In this document: one piece after another, positions 8,616-17,437 of the stretch | Numbering within the stretch: the first letter of the stretch is position 1 | Layout of the letters: each line of letters begins with the position of its first letter | Assembly (NCBI GenBank): GCA_018449715.1 | Contig: JAAVVA010000006.1 | Coordinates: 1 to 64,000, forward strand | DNA from: Acidobacteriaceae bacterium dw_441 | Lineage (GTDB): Bacteria > Acidobacteriota > Terriglobia > Terriglobales > Acidobacteriaceae | Length of the DNA: 64,000 bases | Reading direction: 5' to 3' | Program-made: the position numbers and the translations under genes | Notes under the pieces: generated by a model | What the model was told of the DNA's origin: nothing | Database searches by the model: none | What the model saw: the letters and a program-made list of their open reading frames with translations, nothing else

Positions 8616-8778
8616 AATTGCCATTTCGGAATAACCGATCCTCTTGAGCGTCCCATTGAGGGTAACAAACAGGCAAACCCGGTGCAACCATGTAAGTTGC
8701 AGATTTCTGCACAGATTTCCCAAACCGGACGTCGACAGGCAAACCTGCACGGTAACCACAAGTTATGCTTCTTCCAGC

Positions 8779-9795
8779 ATGACTCGACGCTCCCCCGCCC
8801 CGATGGGCGAACTTGCCCTGATCGAACAGATCCGCCGCACCTTCCAGGGCCGCAGCCGCGGTGTCTCGCTCGGCATCGGCGACGACTGCGCCATCCTGCG
8901 GCCCCCGGCCCGGCACGAGATCCTCGTCACCACCGACTTCAGCCTGGAGAACCGGCACTTCCGCCGCGACCTGCACCCTCCCTCCTCGGTCGGGCATCGC
9001 TGCCTCGCCCGAGGCCTCAGCGACCTGGCCGCCATGGGAGCACGACCGCTGGCCGCCTTCCTCTCGCTCGCCCTGCCCGGCGAGCTTCTGCGCACGCGCA
9101 AGGGGCAGCAGTGGGTTGCGGGCTTCTTCGACGGACTCCGGCATCTGGCCCAACAGCACAGCACCCCACTGGCGGGAGGCGACACCTCGGAATCCCCCAG
9201 CGGCCTTATCCTCGCCGACATCATCCTCATCGGCACCGCCCCACAGGGCCGCGCCTTGCGCCGCTCGGAAGCACGTGCTGGGGATGCCCTTTATGTGACC
9301 GGCTCGCTCGGAGGAGCGCACGCCGAGCTTACGGCACTGCTTGCAGCGAACCGGCCTTCTCGGGCAAAGGTCTCGCAAAGCCACCCGCACTTCTTCCCTC
9401 AGCCGAGGCTCGCCGTCGGAGCCGCGCTGCTCCAGCGTCGTCTGGCCACAGCAGCCATCGACCTCAGCGATGGCCTCTCGACCGACCTCACGCACCTGTG
9501 CGAGTCCTCCCACCTGCGCGCCGAAATCGACGCCGCTGCAATCCCGCTTCACCCGCTTGCCCGCAAGCTCTCCGCAAGCGACGCACTTAACGCCGCGCTC
9601 AACGGAGGAGAGGACTACGAGCTTCTCTTCAGCGCACCTGCGGCCAAGCGCATTCCGTCGAAGATCGCCGGAGTCCCCATCACACGCATCGGCACGCTGC
9701 ACGCCGCAAGCGCGAAGAAACCGCGCATCCTCCTCAACCGTCCCGGGGAACGCCCGACGGAGTTGACGCCCGGAGGATGGCAGCACTTCGCCTGA
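8779..9795 (+). CDS. thiL: thiamine-monophosphate kinase
   Basis: 338 residues from the ATG at 8779; the longer open frame upstream has no family similarity. ThiL phosphorylates thiamine monophosphate to thiamine diphosphate with ATP, the last step of cofactor synthesis, in the cytoplasm. Conserved blocks are present in order: GIGDDCAIL, VTTDFSLENRHF, LSDLAAMGARP, AGGDTSESP, IDLSDGLSTDL and GGEDYELLF. The length is normal. No TPP riboswitch was found in front. It overlaps or nearly touches the next gene, so the two probably form one transcript. Confidence 0.92.
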   Translation: MTRRSPAPMGELALIEQIRRTFQGRSRGVSLGIGDDCAILRPPARHEILVTTDFSLENRHFRRDLHPPSSVGHRCLARGLSDLAAMGARPLAAFLSLALPGELLRTRKGQQWVAGFFDGLRHLAQQHSTPLAGGDTSESPSGLILADIILIGTAPQGRALRRSEARAGDALYVTGSLGGAHAELTALLAANRPSRAKVSQSHPHFFPQPRLAVGAALLQRRLATAAIDLSDGLSTDLTHLCESSHLRAEIDAAAIPLHPLARKLSASDALNAALNGGEDYELLFSAPAAKRIPSKIAGVPITRIGTLHAASAKKPRILLNRPGERPTELTPGGWQHFA

Positions 9796-9825
9796 GCGGT
9801 GGCGGCTTCCCCGTACAATTTATCC

Positions 9826-10944
9826 ATGCACGAAGCGACAAAGATCATCCGATCCACTCTCACCCGCGCCGATGCAGGCGAGCCTCTTCACGCTGGCCCG
9901 GTCTTTGCCGCTCCCTACCACGCGCCCGGAGATCCCTCGGCGATCCCCTACACCTACGCCCGCTCGCACAACCCCACGTGGACGCACCTTGAAAAGTCCA
10001 TCGCCCAGATGGAGTCCGGCGAGGGTTACCGTGCCTCCGCACTCGTCTTCGCCTCCGGCATGGCCGCCTGCGCCGCTGTCTTCGGAGCCATCCTGCGCCC
10101 CGGCGATGAGGTTGTGCTTCCCTCGAACGCGTACTACGCCGCCCGCGTGCTCGCGCAGGAGTACTTCGCAAAGATGGGCGTCGAGGTGCGCCTCGCACCC
10201 ACGGCCAACAACGCGCAGGCCGAGCTGCTCGAAGGCGCGAAGCTGCTCTGGATCGAGACTCCGAGCAACCCCACGATGGACGTCTGCGATATCGCCGCGC
10301 TCGCGGAAGCCGCGCACAAGGCCGGGGCGCTCGTCGCGGTCGATAACACCACACCTACTCCGCTCGGGCAGCGTCCGCTCTCGCTCGGAGCCGACTTCTC
10401 CGTCGCCTCCGACACCAAGGCCATGACCGGCCACAGCGACATCCTGCTGGGCCACGTCGCCATGCGCGACCTTGAACTTCGCCAGAAGATCGACCAGTGG
10501 CGCACTCTGACCGGCGCGGCTCTCGGCCCGATGGAGGCATGGCTCGCGCTGCGCTCCATCGCCACGCTGCCGCTGCGTCTTGAACGCTCCTGCCAGAACG
10601 CGCAACGCATCGCCGAGTTCCTCACGACGCGCCCCGAGGTCTCGCAGGTGCTCTACCCCGGCCTGCCCACACACCCCGGCCACGAGATCGCGGTAAAGCA
10701 GATGCAGTACTTCGGCCCCGTGCTCAGCTTCGTGCTGCGCGACAAGGCCGCCGCTGAAAATTTTCTCGCGAAGTCGCAGCTTCTGACCGACGCCACCAGC
10801 TTCGGCGGCATCACCTCGTCGGCTGAGCGCCGCGCACGCTGGGGGGGCGACCAGATCGCCGAGGGCTTCATCCGCCTGAGCGCGGGATGCGAGAACATCG
10901 ACGACCTGCTCGCCGACATCGCGCAGGCACTGGACGCGAAATGA
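9826..10944 (+). CDS. Cys/Met metabolism PLP enzyme (cystathionine gamma-synthase/lyase family)
   Basis: 372 residues from ATG 9826; a GTG at 9799 in the same frame is the alternative. The fold-type I PLP enzyme shows the cofactor-binding block FASGMAA, the Asp in VAVDNTTPTP and the Schiff-base lysine in SDTKAMTGHSDILLGH, and ends with the family pattern RLSAGCEN. Family members catalyse gamma-replacement or beta/gamma-elimination on cysteine, homocysteine or cystathionine. Sequence alone does not settle synthase versus lyase. The next gene starts inside its stop codon (ATGA), so they are translationally coupled. Confidence 0.87.
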   Translation: MHEATKIIRSTLTRADAGEPLHAGPVFAAPYHAPGDPSAIPYTYARSHNPTWTHLEKSIAQMESGEGYRASALVFASGMAACAAVFGAILRPGDEVVLPSNAYYAARVLAQEYFAKMGVEVRLAPTANNAQAELLEGAKLLWIETPSNPTMDVCDIAALAEAAHKAGALVAVDNTTPTPLGQRPLSLGADFSVASDTKAMTGHSDILLGHVAMRDLELRQKIDQWRTLTGAALGPMEAWLALRSIATLPLRLERSCQNAQRIAEFLTTRPEVSQVLYPGLPTHPGHEIAVKQMQYFGPVLSFVLRDKAAAENFLAKSQLLTDATSFGGITSSAERRARWGGDQIAEGFIRLSAGCENIDDLLADIAQALDAK

Positions 10945-11510
10945 ACAACGCCTTCCCGCAGAACTGGACGGCGGAGATCCTCAAGGCTCCGCCGATGATC
11001 GCCCCGGCGAAACAGTACACCTATCCCCGCCAAATCGCGGGCGAAGAAGACGCTCTCGCACGCGGCGCGCTGCTGCTGATGGTTCGCCCCGCAACAGGAG
11101 GCAGCTTCCTCGCCACCTGCTCGCTCGGCTTCAAAGATCCATCGGTTCCCACCGGCCTCTTCTCCTGCCCCAACCCCGACGAACTGTGCGCCGTCGCCGG
11201 AGGCTACGCCTACATTGTCGATACGGCGCAGCCCGAGCGCTCCACACACATTCCGCTGAAGCCAGTCGTCGAGGTCCGCTCCATCCCCTCACACAACCTC
11301 ATCCTCTTCGCGGGCTTCCATACGCTCTTTGCATGGGGAACGAACGGCGAGGCATGGCAGACCGCCCGCCTGAGCTGGGAGGGCGTCCGCATCACCGGCA
11401 TCGAAGGCGACACGCTGCACGGCACCGGCTGGAACATGCTCACCGACAAAGATGTCCCCTTCACCGTCGACCTGCGCGCCGGCACGCACGAGGGCGGCGC
11501 CTACTCTTAG
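10941..11510 (+). CDS. hypothetical protein, coupled to the PLP enzyme
   Basis: 189 residues, soluble, no signal peptide. I do not recognise a family. It shows regular strand-rich segments (SFLATCSLGFKDP, AVAGGYAYIVDTA, NLILFAGFHTLFAWG) that suggest a beta-propeller-like or beta-sandwich fragment. The start is fixed by the ATGA overlap with the upstream PLP enzyme, which implies joint expression. Its stop overlaps by 4 bases with the stop of the convergent zinc-ribbon gene. Confidence 0.75.
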   Translation: MNNAFPQNWTAEILKAPPMIAPAKQYTYPRQIAGEEDALARGALLLMVRPATGGSFLATCSLGFKDPSVPTGLFSCPNPDELCAVAGGYAYIVDTAQPERSTHIPLKPVVEVRSIPSHNLILFAGFHTLFAWGTNGEAWQTARLSWEGVRITGIEGDTLHGTGWNMLTDKDVPFTVDLRAGTHEGGAYS

Positions 11511-12271
11511 GCCAGCTTCTTACCGCAGTCTTCGCAGAACTTCGCGCTGGGAGACGAGACGTGACCGCATCCCGCGCAGGTCTTCGAGACTGCGACCGCG
11601 GCTCCGCAAGAGGAACAGAACTTGCCTCCGGTCAAAGTAGCCCCGCAGGCCGTGCAGTGCGAAGAGGCCGATACATTCGCAACCGGCGCGGGCTGGCCGT
11701 TCGCAGCAAACGCAGGCTGCAGACCTTCTTCAGAGGAGCCCTGTTGTAACCGTGGAGCCTGAGCGCCGGGATTGATCCTGACCTGCGCATCGGGATTCAT
11801 GTCGATCTCGGAGACATAATCCGTTCCCAAAGCCTTCGCCTGAAGCTGCTCCTGCGTCGCGTTGATCTGCGCCTGCGTCCGCATGGAGATAACCTCCTGC
11901 TCGTACTTCGGAGTGCAGCCCGTGCACTGGGCGGCGCGCTCGTTCCAGCAGATCTCCGCGCAGACCCACTTGCCACATCGCTGGCAACGGCGGAACTTCT
12001 GCTTGACCTCGGTGACGGCCTGCTGCATGGCTCGGTCGTGCGCGGGGCCGCCAATGGCCCGCTGGATGTCATAGGCCGTGCTGCCTGCCGAGCCGAGAAG
12101 TCCTCCGAAGATGCTGCCCGCAGCCTGAAGCAGGCTTCCGGCCGCGCCAATGACCGATGGATCAAAGGACGACATATAGCCGCTATTGCAATGGTCGCAG
12201 CGAAACTCAAACTGGTAACCCCGATCGGTTGAGTGGTCGGTGTAGTTACGGACAAACTCGATCATCGCCAT
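11507..12271 (-). CDS. zinc-ribbon protein with glycine-rich segment
   Basis: About 254 residues. There are several CxxC pairs: FRCDHCNSGY near the start, FRRCQRCGKW with VCAEICW and CTGC in the middle, and at the C-terminus CTACG/CSSCG plus CAGCG/CEDCG, two double zinc ribbons typical of bacterial zinc-ribbon proteins. A glycine-rich hydrophobic stretch (about 37-65, AAGSIFGGLLGSAG) could touch a membrane. The middle part has the MRTQAQINATQEQLQAKAL helix. The function is unknown. AGGAGG lies 12 bases before the chosen ATG. Confidence 0.75.
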   Translation of the reverse strand: MAMIEFVRNYTDHSTDRGYQFEFRCDHCNSGYMSSFDPSVIGAAGSLLQAAGSIFGGLLGSAGSTAYDIQRAIGGPAHDRAMQQAVTEVKQKFRRCQRCGKWVCAEICWNERAAQCTGCTPKYEQEVISMRTQAQINATQEQLQAKALGTDYVSEIDMNPDAQVRINPGAQAPRLQQGSSEEGLQPAFAANGQPAPVANVSASSHCTACGATLTGGKFCSSCGAAVAVSKTCAGCGHVSSPSAKFCEDCGKKLA

Positions 12272-12351
12272 TCGGTTGGCAATCCTCCTGATGGTGGTCG
12301 TTCCTGTGCATTCTCTCAAACATCAATCTTTGGCGGATAAACCTGCCTCTC

Positions 12352-12921
12352 TTATTCCTTCGGCTTCACCGCGAAGAAGCTCAGCGCAGCATCTCCCTGC
12401 TTCAGCACGCGCACCCGTTCGAGCGCGCCATACTGCTCGGCCAGAATGGTCTTGTGGTGGTGTTCGGCTATCACGCGCCCGTCCTCCGCCAGCACACTCC
12501 CCCCACGCGAACCTAGAAATTTAAGGGTGCGCTCGTACTCCTCTTCTTCCTCATACGGCGGATCGAGAAAGACGAGGTCAACCTTCTCGCCCCTCCGGGC
12601 AAGCTCCTCCAGCAGCACCGAGACCCCACGGGCTTCGAGCGCATAGCCGCTCACGATCTTCAACGCCGCAAGGTTCTCTCGGATCGCCTTCACCGCCGAC
12701 GGAGCCTTCTCGGCAAACCACACCTGCTCCGCCCCTCGGCTGATGGCTTCGATCCCGACCGCGCCCGAACCGGCGTACAGGTCCACAAAACGAGCGCCCT
12801 CAGTGCGCTGCGACAGCACGTTGAACAGCGTCTCGCGCAGGCGATCGCTGGTTGGCCTCGTATTCATACCCTTTGGAGCGGCCAGGGGCCGCGACCGAAA
12901 TGTTCCCGCAATAACGCGCAT
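12352..12921 (-). CDS. rsmD: 16S rRNA (guanine966-N2)-methyltransferase
   Basis: 189 residues from ATG 12921 (MRVIAGTFRSRPL), the normal RsmD start; the longer open frame is spurious. The enzyme adds a methyl group from S-adenosylmethionine to G966 of 16S rRNA. Visible are the SAM-binding block FVDLYAGSGAVGIEAISRGA and the catalytic DPPYEEEEEY. The TRPTSDRLRETLFNVL segment is characteristic. It diverges from the site-2-protease-like gene, with about 28 bases between the start codons, so their promoters must overlap. Confidence 0.93.
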   Translation of the reverse strand: MRVIAGTFRSRPLAAPKGMNTRPTSDRLRETLFNVLSQRTEGARFVDLYAGSGAVGIEAISRGAEQVWFAEKAPSAVKAIRENLAALKIVSGYALEARGVSVLLEELARRGEKVDLVFLDPPYEEEEEYERTLKFLGSRGGSVLAEDGRVIAEHHHKTILAEQYGALERVRVLKQGDAALSFFAVKPKE

Positions 12922-12949
12922 CACTCTCCTGCATAGACCTGCGCATACA

Positions 12950-14074
12950 ATGATAAGCATGCGAGGATGGTCCTTTTCTATCGGCAGGCTTCTTGGCGTG
13001 GAGATACGCATCCACACCTTCTTTCTTCTGCTGCTCGGACTCTCCATCAGCTACTCGTCGGTCTCCGGCTCCTCCGGCTCGCGGGGCTTCGTTCTCTGGA
13101 CGATTCTCTTCGGCGCCGTCGCCGTGCGCGAGATCGCCCGAGCCGTCGCCTCCGCATGGTACGGTCTGGAGCTGCGCAGCATCCTTCTGCTTCCCACCGG
13201 AGGCCTCCAGCAGTACAACACCCCCGAGGCCACGGAGCGCGCTGCGACACCCGAGATCGGTAAGCGGCTCGGACTCGTCGGCCCCATCACCAACCTCTTC
13301 TTCGGGCTGCTGCTTGGCGCAATCATCCTGACCGTCACGCCTGAGATCAACCTTTTCGAACGCCCGTGGCTCACGCCCACGCGCCTGCTTCGCGCAATGG
13401 TCTGGATCAACCTTCTGCTGGCGGCGATCAATCTTCTTCCCGCCGCGCCGCTCGACGGAGGCCGCATCTTCCGCGGCGAGTTCGCCCGCAACCACGGCAT
13501 CCTCAAAGGCACCCGCGCCGCAGCGGGACTGGGGCAGGTCATCGGCATCCTGCTCGCTATCGCCGGATGCATCCTGCCGAATATGTGGCTCATCATGATC
13601 GGCGGCTTCGTCTTCATCGGAGCGCACATGGACGACTCCAGCATCCTGCTCGCCTCGGAGAACGACCCCGTCCTGATGCGCGACGTGATGCTCACCGACT
13701 TCAGCACGCTCTCTGCCTCCGACACGCTCGAAGAGGCGCTGCAACGCTCCGTCCACACATTGCAGGACGTCTTCCCCGTCGTGCGCGGAGCCAATCTCGT
13801 GGGAGCCGTCTCCCGCCAGGGCATCGTCGAGGCGCTTCAGGCCGAGGGCAACGGATACGTGCAGGGCGTGATGACGCGCTCCTTCCAGGTGGCCCAGCCC
13901 GACGACTCGCTGGTGAAGACGCTGCGCCGCATCATGTCGGGGCAGGGCGCGCAGCTCGTCCCCATCCTCGAAGGCGACCGTATCGTGGGCATCATCACTC
14001 CGCAGAACCTTGCGCACTCGATGGGGCTGCTGAACGCCCGCCGCCGCCTGCGCCAGCAGGAGCGCCCCGAGTAG
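12950..14074 (+). CDS. site-2 protease (M50) homologue with CBS domains, catalytic histidines lost
   Basis: About 374 residues: membrane core (about 15-230) and two CBS domains (about 250-370). The core matches M50 zinc proteases with cytoplasmic CBS modules: GRLLGVEIRIH at the start, the segment ending LLPTGGL and the second active-site motif NLLPAAPLDGGRI (about 161-173) are intact. The zinc motif HExGH is REIAR at residues 60-64 (DNA 13127-13141), so both histidine ligands are arginine. The protein should be inactive as a protease and may act as a CBS-controlled binding or sequestering protein. The start could also be ATG 12959. The next gene, rsmI, begins one base after its stop. Confidence 0.85.
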   Translation: MISMRGWSFSIGRLLGVEIRIHTFFLLLLGLSISYSSVSGSSGSRGFVLWTILFGAVAVREIARAVASAWYGLELRSILLLPTGGLQQYNTPEATERAATPEIGKRLGLVGPITNLFFGLLLGAIILTVTPEINLFERPWLTPTRLLRAMVWINLLLAAINLLPAAPLDGGRIFRGEFARNHGILKGTRAAAGLGQVIGILLAIAGCILPNMWLIMIGGFVFIGAHMDDSSILLASENDPVLMRDVMLTDFSTLSASDTLEEALQRSVHTLQDVFPVVRGANLVGAVSRQGIVEALQAEGNGYVQGVMTRSFQVAQPDDSLVKTLRRIMSGQGAQLVPILEGDRIVGIITPQNLAHSMGLLNARRRLRQQERPE

Positions 14075-14075
14075 C

Positions 14076-14945
14076 ATGTCCTCCGCCGACCACGATCCTC
14101 CTCTCGCCCCCGGCCTCTACCTCGTCGCCACGCCCATCGGCAACCTCGAGGACATCACCCTCCGCGCCCTGCGCGTGCTGCGATCCGCCGACCGCATCGC
14201 CTGCGAGGACACGAGACAGACACAAAAGCTTCTGAACCACTTCGGAATCTCCACCCCGACCGTCAGCTATCACCTGCACAACGAGGGCCTGCGCGCCGAG
14301 GAGCTTCTCGCGCAGTTGCAGCAGGGCGCTCGCATCGCCGTCGTCTCGGACGCTGGAACCCCTGGCATCGCCGACCCGGGCCACGAGCTGGTCAACGCAG
14401 CCATCGGCGCAGGCGTCACCATCTACCCCATCCCCGGAGCTAACGCCGCCATCAACGCGCTGATTGCGAGCGGCCTTTCGACCGAGCACTTCACCTTCCA
14501 CGGCTTTCTTCCCGCGAAGGAGGGCCAGCGCCGCACCGCGCTCGAACAGCTTCCCCGCGACCGAGCCACGCACCTCTTTTATGAAGCGCCGCACCGCATC
14601 CTCGGCACCCTCGCGGATGTGGAAGCCATCTTCGGCGCAACGCAGCCCGTCGCCATCGCCCGCGAGCTGACCAAGCTGCACGAGGAGTTCCTGCGCGGCC
14701 CTGTAGGCGAGCTTCGCGCACAGCTAGCCGCACGACCGTCCATTCGAGGCGAGATCGTCCTACTCTTCTCGCCTGCTGAAGAAGATGCAGCTGCCCCCAC
14801 GCGCAGCATCGCAGCGGAGGTCGCGGCACTTATGAAGACCGAATCCCTGTCAGAAAAAGATGCTCTCAAGCGAGTCGCCCGCGACCGCGGCATCGGCAAA
14901 AGCGAAGCCTACCGCGAGCTGCAACGCGAGCGCGCACGAGGCTGA
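14076..14945 (+). CDS. rsmI: 16S rRNA (cytidine1402-2'-O)-methyltransferase
   Basis: 289 residues, the usual length. RsmI methylates the ribose of C1402 in the decoding centre of 16S rRNA. Family blocks: LYLVATPIGNLEDITLRAL, CEDTRQTQKLL, VSDAGTPGIADPG, PIPGANAAINAL, FHGFLPAK, FYEAPHRI and ARELTKLHEEF. A short C-terminal helical domain (about 240-289) is the usual extra module. Its ATG lies one base after the stop of the CBS protein, so the two are probably cotranscribed and coupled. Confidence 0.94.
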   Translation: MSSADHDPPLAPGLYLVATPIGNLEDITLRALRVLRSADRIACEDTRQTQKLLNHFGISTPTVSYHLHNEGLRAEELLAQLQQGARIAVVSDAGTPGIADPGHELVNAAIGAGVTIYPIPGANAAINALIASGLSTEHFTFHGFLPAKEGQRRTALEQLPRDRATHLFYEAPHRILGTLADVEAIFGATQPVAIARELTKLHEEFLRGPVGELRAQLAARPSIRGEIVLLFSPAEEDAAAPTRSIAAEVAALMKTESLSEKDALKRVARDRGIGKSEAYRELQRERARG

Positions 14946-15026
14946 TCCACATCCGCGACTGGACGAGAAATAATCGCTAGACTAACGTTTGTTGTGGACT
15001 ACGAAGTTTCCTACAGGAGCTAAGGA

Positions 15027-15902
15027 ATGATCTCTCGCAGAAGGTTTCTCGGCCAGGCCGCTGTCGCCGCAGCCTGTACCGCCATCCGTCCCGCCGCACT
15101 CTTTGCCAACCCGCTTGGCCTTCCGCTGGGCATCCAGCTCTACTCCGTGCGCCAGCAGCTTCAACAGGACTTCGACGGCACGCTCGCGAAGGTCGCCGAG
15201 GCCGGTTACCACGAGGTCGAGTCCGCGGGCTACTACAACAAGAGCGCAGCTGAGGCGAAGCAGTCGCTCCAGAAGGCCGGACTGCGTTGCGTCAGCGCGC
15301 ATCACCCGATGGGCCAACTGCGCGACCACTTCGACGAGCTGCTCGCCTTCAACAAGGAGATCGGCTGCGAGTTCCTCATCTGCTCCAGCGCCTCGCCCAA
15401 GGCCACCGATGCCCCCAAGGGCTATACCATGTCGCTCGACGACTGGCGCTGGAACGCCGACCAGTTCAACCAGATGGGCGAGAAGTCCGCAAAGGTCGGC
15501 ATCCGCTTCGGATACCACAACCACGTCCACGAGTTCGAGCAGGTTGACGGCGGCATCCCGTACGACGAGCTGCTTCGCATCACCGACCCCGCGAAGGTCA
15601 CCTTCGAGCTGGACTGCGGCTGGGCCACCGTCGCAGGCATCAAGCCCTACGAGCTGATGGCGAAGCACGCCCACCGCTTCTCCATGTTCCACATCAAGGA
15701 CTTCAAGAACCCCGGAGGCGGCCAGAAAGAGGCGAAGGTCACCGAGCTTGGACTGGGCGACATCGACTACCACCCCATCTTCCAGCAGGCGGCGAAGAAC
15801 CAGAAGATCCGCCACATCTTCGTCGAGCAGGAGGCCTTCGATATGCCCTGGCAAGACTCCCTGAAGACCGACGCGGAGTACCTCAAGAAGTTCAAGGCTT
15901 AG
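15027..15902 (+). CDS. Tat-exported sugar phosphate isomerase/epimerase-like protein
   Basis: 291 residues. The N-terminus MISRRRFLGQAAVAA is a twin-arginine signal, so the folded protein is exported. The rest is a xylose-isomerase-like TIM barrel: GIQLYSVRQQL at the start, GYHNHVHEFEQ in the middle, FELDCGWA and MFHIKDF towards the end, providing the Glu/His/Asp metal site of the family. Members isomerise or epimerise sugars or polyols; the substrate is unknown. Such exported paralogues are common in Acidobacteriota. AGGAGCTAAGGA precedes the ATG. It ends before a strong hairpin terminator. Confidence 0.86.
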   Translation: MISRRRFLGQAAVAAACTAIRPAALFANPLGLPLGIQLYSVRQQLQQDFDGTLAKVAEAGYHEVESAGYYNKSAAEAKQSLQKAGLRCVSAHHPMGQLRDHFDELLAFNKEIGCEFLICSSASPKATDAPKGYTMSLDDWRWNADQFNQMGEKSAKVGIRFGYHNHVHEFEQVDGGIPYDELLRITDPAKVTFELDCGWATVAGIKPYELMAKHAHRFSMFHIKDFKNPGGGQKEAKVTELGLGDIDYHPIFQQAAKNQKIRHIFVEQEAFDMPWQDSLKTDAEYLKKFKA

Positions 15903-15926
15903 CTCTCATCCCGCGAATTAAACTGA

Positions 15927-15951
15927 AAGGCCGCTCATCACGAGCGGCCTT
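15927..15951. terminator. bidirectional hairpin between convergent genes
   Basis: AAGGCCGCTC and GAGCGGCCTT form a perfect 10-bp stem with an ATCAC loop, followed by T-rich sequence on the plus side and TCAGTTT on the minus side. It serves the epimerase gene and the convergent hypothetical gene. Confidence 0.75.
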
Positions 15952-15973
15952 CCTTCGTTCCGATCAATCTTAA

Positions 15974-16405
15974 TCAGTGGGCCGACTCGCGACCCTTCAC
16001 GCGGTCGTACTGGTAGACGTCGCTGGTCGTGCCGAGAGATTCGTTGTAGAGGCTCGTCGCACCCATCGCCTCCTTCAGCTCTTCGCTGAACTCGTGCAGC
16101 GAGCGCAGGTGGTCCGCCGTCGCCGGAATCTCCAGCTTCGACGTCTTGAAGAACTTCTGGTAGCCGCGGTCGAGCAGACGGGCGATCTCGCCGTTCAGCA
16201 GGATTCCGGGCCGGGCGAGGATCTCAGGCGTGCCATCGGGAGCAGCGGCAATCTCGGCCGCGCACCCGTGCTTCCTCACCTGGAAGGCGTTCGGCGTGCG
16301 CTTTGCACCGTCCTGCGCCGGAGCGACATCAAATCGCTGACTGCCAAGAACGGAAAGGACATCGTTGAAGCTGCGCTGCTGGGACTTTTTCGCGATCAGT
16401 GCCAT
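15974..16405 (-). CDS. hypothetical protein
   Basis: 143 residues, soluble, no signal or membrane helix. I do not recognise it. The N-terminus is basic (MALIAKKSQQRSF), the middle has a compact strand-turn part (PEILARPGILLNGEIARLL), and the C-terminal half is helical with LHEFSEELKEAMG. It diverges from cysM, whose start is only 77 bases away, so both share an upstream region. Confidence 0.7.
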   Translation of the reverse strand: MALIAKKSQQRSFNDVLSVLGSQRFDVAPAQDGAKRTPNAFQVRKHGCAAEIAAAPDGTPEILARPGILLNGEIARLLDRGYQKFFKTSKLEIPATADHLRSLHEFSEELKEAMGATSLYNESLGTTSDVYQYDRVKGRESAH

Positions 16406-16481
16406 ACGTTAGACTCGAACTTAACTGTCGCACATCCGCGGTCCCGCATCAATCCGCGATTGCACAACCTGTCAGGACATC

Positions 16482-17432
16482 ATGATTACGACCGTCAAAC
16501 CCCTCGGCACGACCATCCTCGAACGCATCGGCAATACGCCGCTGATCCGTCTCGACGGTCTAACGGCACATCTCGGCGAGGCCGCCTCGGGAATCCAGAT
16601 CCTCGGCAAGGCCGAATGGGCCAATCCCGGCGGCTCCGTGAAGGACCGCGCAGCCTCGGCCATCGTCACCGCAGCGCTTGAGCGCGGCCTCATCGGCAAA
16701 GAAAAAGGCCTGCTCGACGCCACCAGCGGCAACACCGGCATTGCCTACGCCATGCTGGGAGCGGCCCTCGGCTTCCCAGTCACGCTCTGCATGCCGTCGA
16801 ACGTCTCGCCCGAGCGCAAGAAATATCTCGGCTGCTACGGTGCGAATATCGTCTGGACCGACCCCGCCGACGGCTCGGACGGAGCCATCCGCAAGGCCCG
16901 CGAGCTGGCCGCCAACGAGCCCGATCGCTACTACTACGCCGATCAGTACTCCAACGACGAGAACTGGCGCGCCCACTACCGCACCACCGCCAACGAGATC
17001 TGGCAGCAGACCGAGGGGCAGGTCACGCACTACGTCGCTGGCCTCGGCACCTCCGGCACCTTCATCGGGGCTACACGTCGGCTGAAAGAGTTGAATCCTG
17101 AGATAAAGTGCATCTCCATGCAGCCGGACGCCGCCTTCAACGGCCTTGAGGGCCTCAAGCACATGGCCACCGCCATCGTGCCGAAGATCTACGACCCCGC
17201 TCTCGCCGACGCCAACATCGACATGGACACCGAGGTCGCCTACCGCACCGCCCGCAGGCTGGCCCGGAAACACGGCATCCTCGTCGGCATCTCGGCTGCT
17301 GCCGCCGTCGCCGCCTCGATCCAGATTGCCGAGCAGGAGGCGAAGGCCGGTCGCGAGGCCGTCATCGTCACCATCCTTCCGGACTCCGCCGAGAAGTACA
17401 TGAGCGACCGCTTCTGGCAGGAACAGGACTAA
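16482..17432 (+). CDS. cysM: cysteine synthase, CysM type
   Basis: 316 residues, fold-type II PLP enzyme. The cofactor lysine is in NPGGSVKDRAA, the substrate loop is LLDATSGNTGIAYA, and the phosphate-binding loop is AGLGTSGTFIGATR. The C-terminal part (VPKIYDPALAD, HGILVGISAAAAV) resembles the Mycobacterium CysM that takes sulfur from a carrier-protein thiocarboxylate rather than free sulfide. The gene order fits that: a JAMM protease and a ThiS-like carrier follow directly, then a MoeZ-type activating enzyme. So O-phosphoserine or O-acetylserine plus protein-COSH to cysteine is the likely reaction; this is inferred from context. Confidence 0.9.
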   Translation: MITTVKPLGTTILERIGNTPLIRLDGLTAHLGEAASGIQILGKAEWANPGGSVKDRAASAIVTAALERGLIGKEKGLLDATSGNTGIAYAMLGAALGFPVTLCMPSNVSPERKKYLGCYGANIVWTDPADGSDGAIRKARELAANEPDRYYYADQYSNDENWRAHYRTTANEIWQQTEGQVTHYVAGLGTSGTFIGATRRLKELNPEIKCISMQPDAAFNGLEGLKHMATAIVPKIYDPALADANIDMDTEVAYRTARRLARKHGILVGISAAAAVAASIQIAEQEAKAGREAVIVTILPDSAEKYMSDRFWQEQD

Positions 17433-17437
17433 AAATT

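Noticed and set aside
8644..8778. N-terminal extension of thiL
   Set aside because: No family similarity; the ThiL fold starts after the ATG at 8779, and the region is the divergent promoter gap with the M23 gene.
8527..8778. TPP riboswitch before thiL
   Set aside because: Looked for the paired CUGAGA and ACCUGA-type core and did not find it.
12793..12958. Longer starts for the site-2-protease-like gene
   Set aside because: The open frame reaches back into rsmD on the other strand; the protein family starts with GRLLGVEIRIH, consistent with ATG 12950 or 12959.
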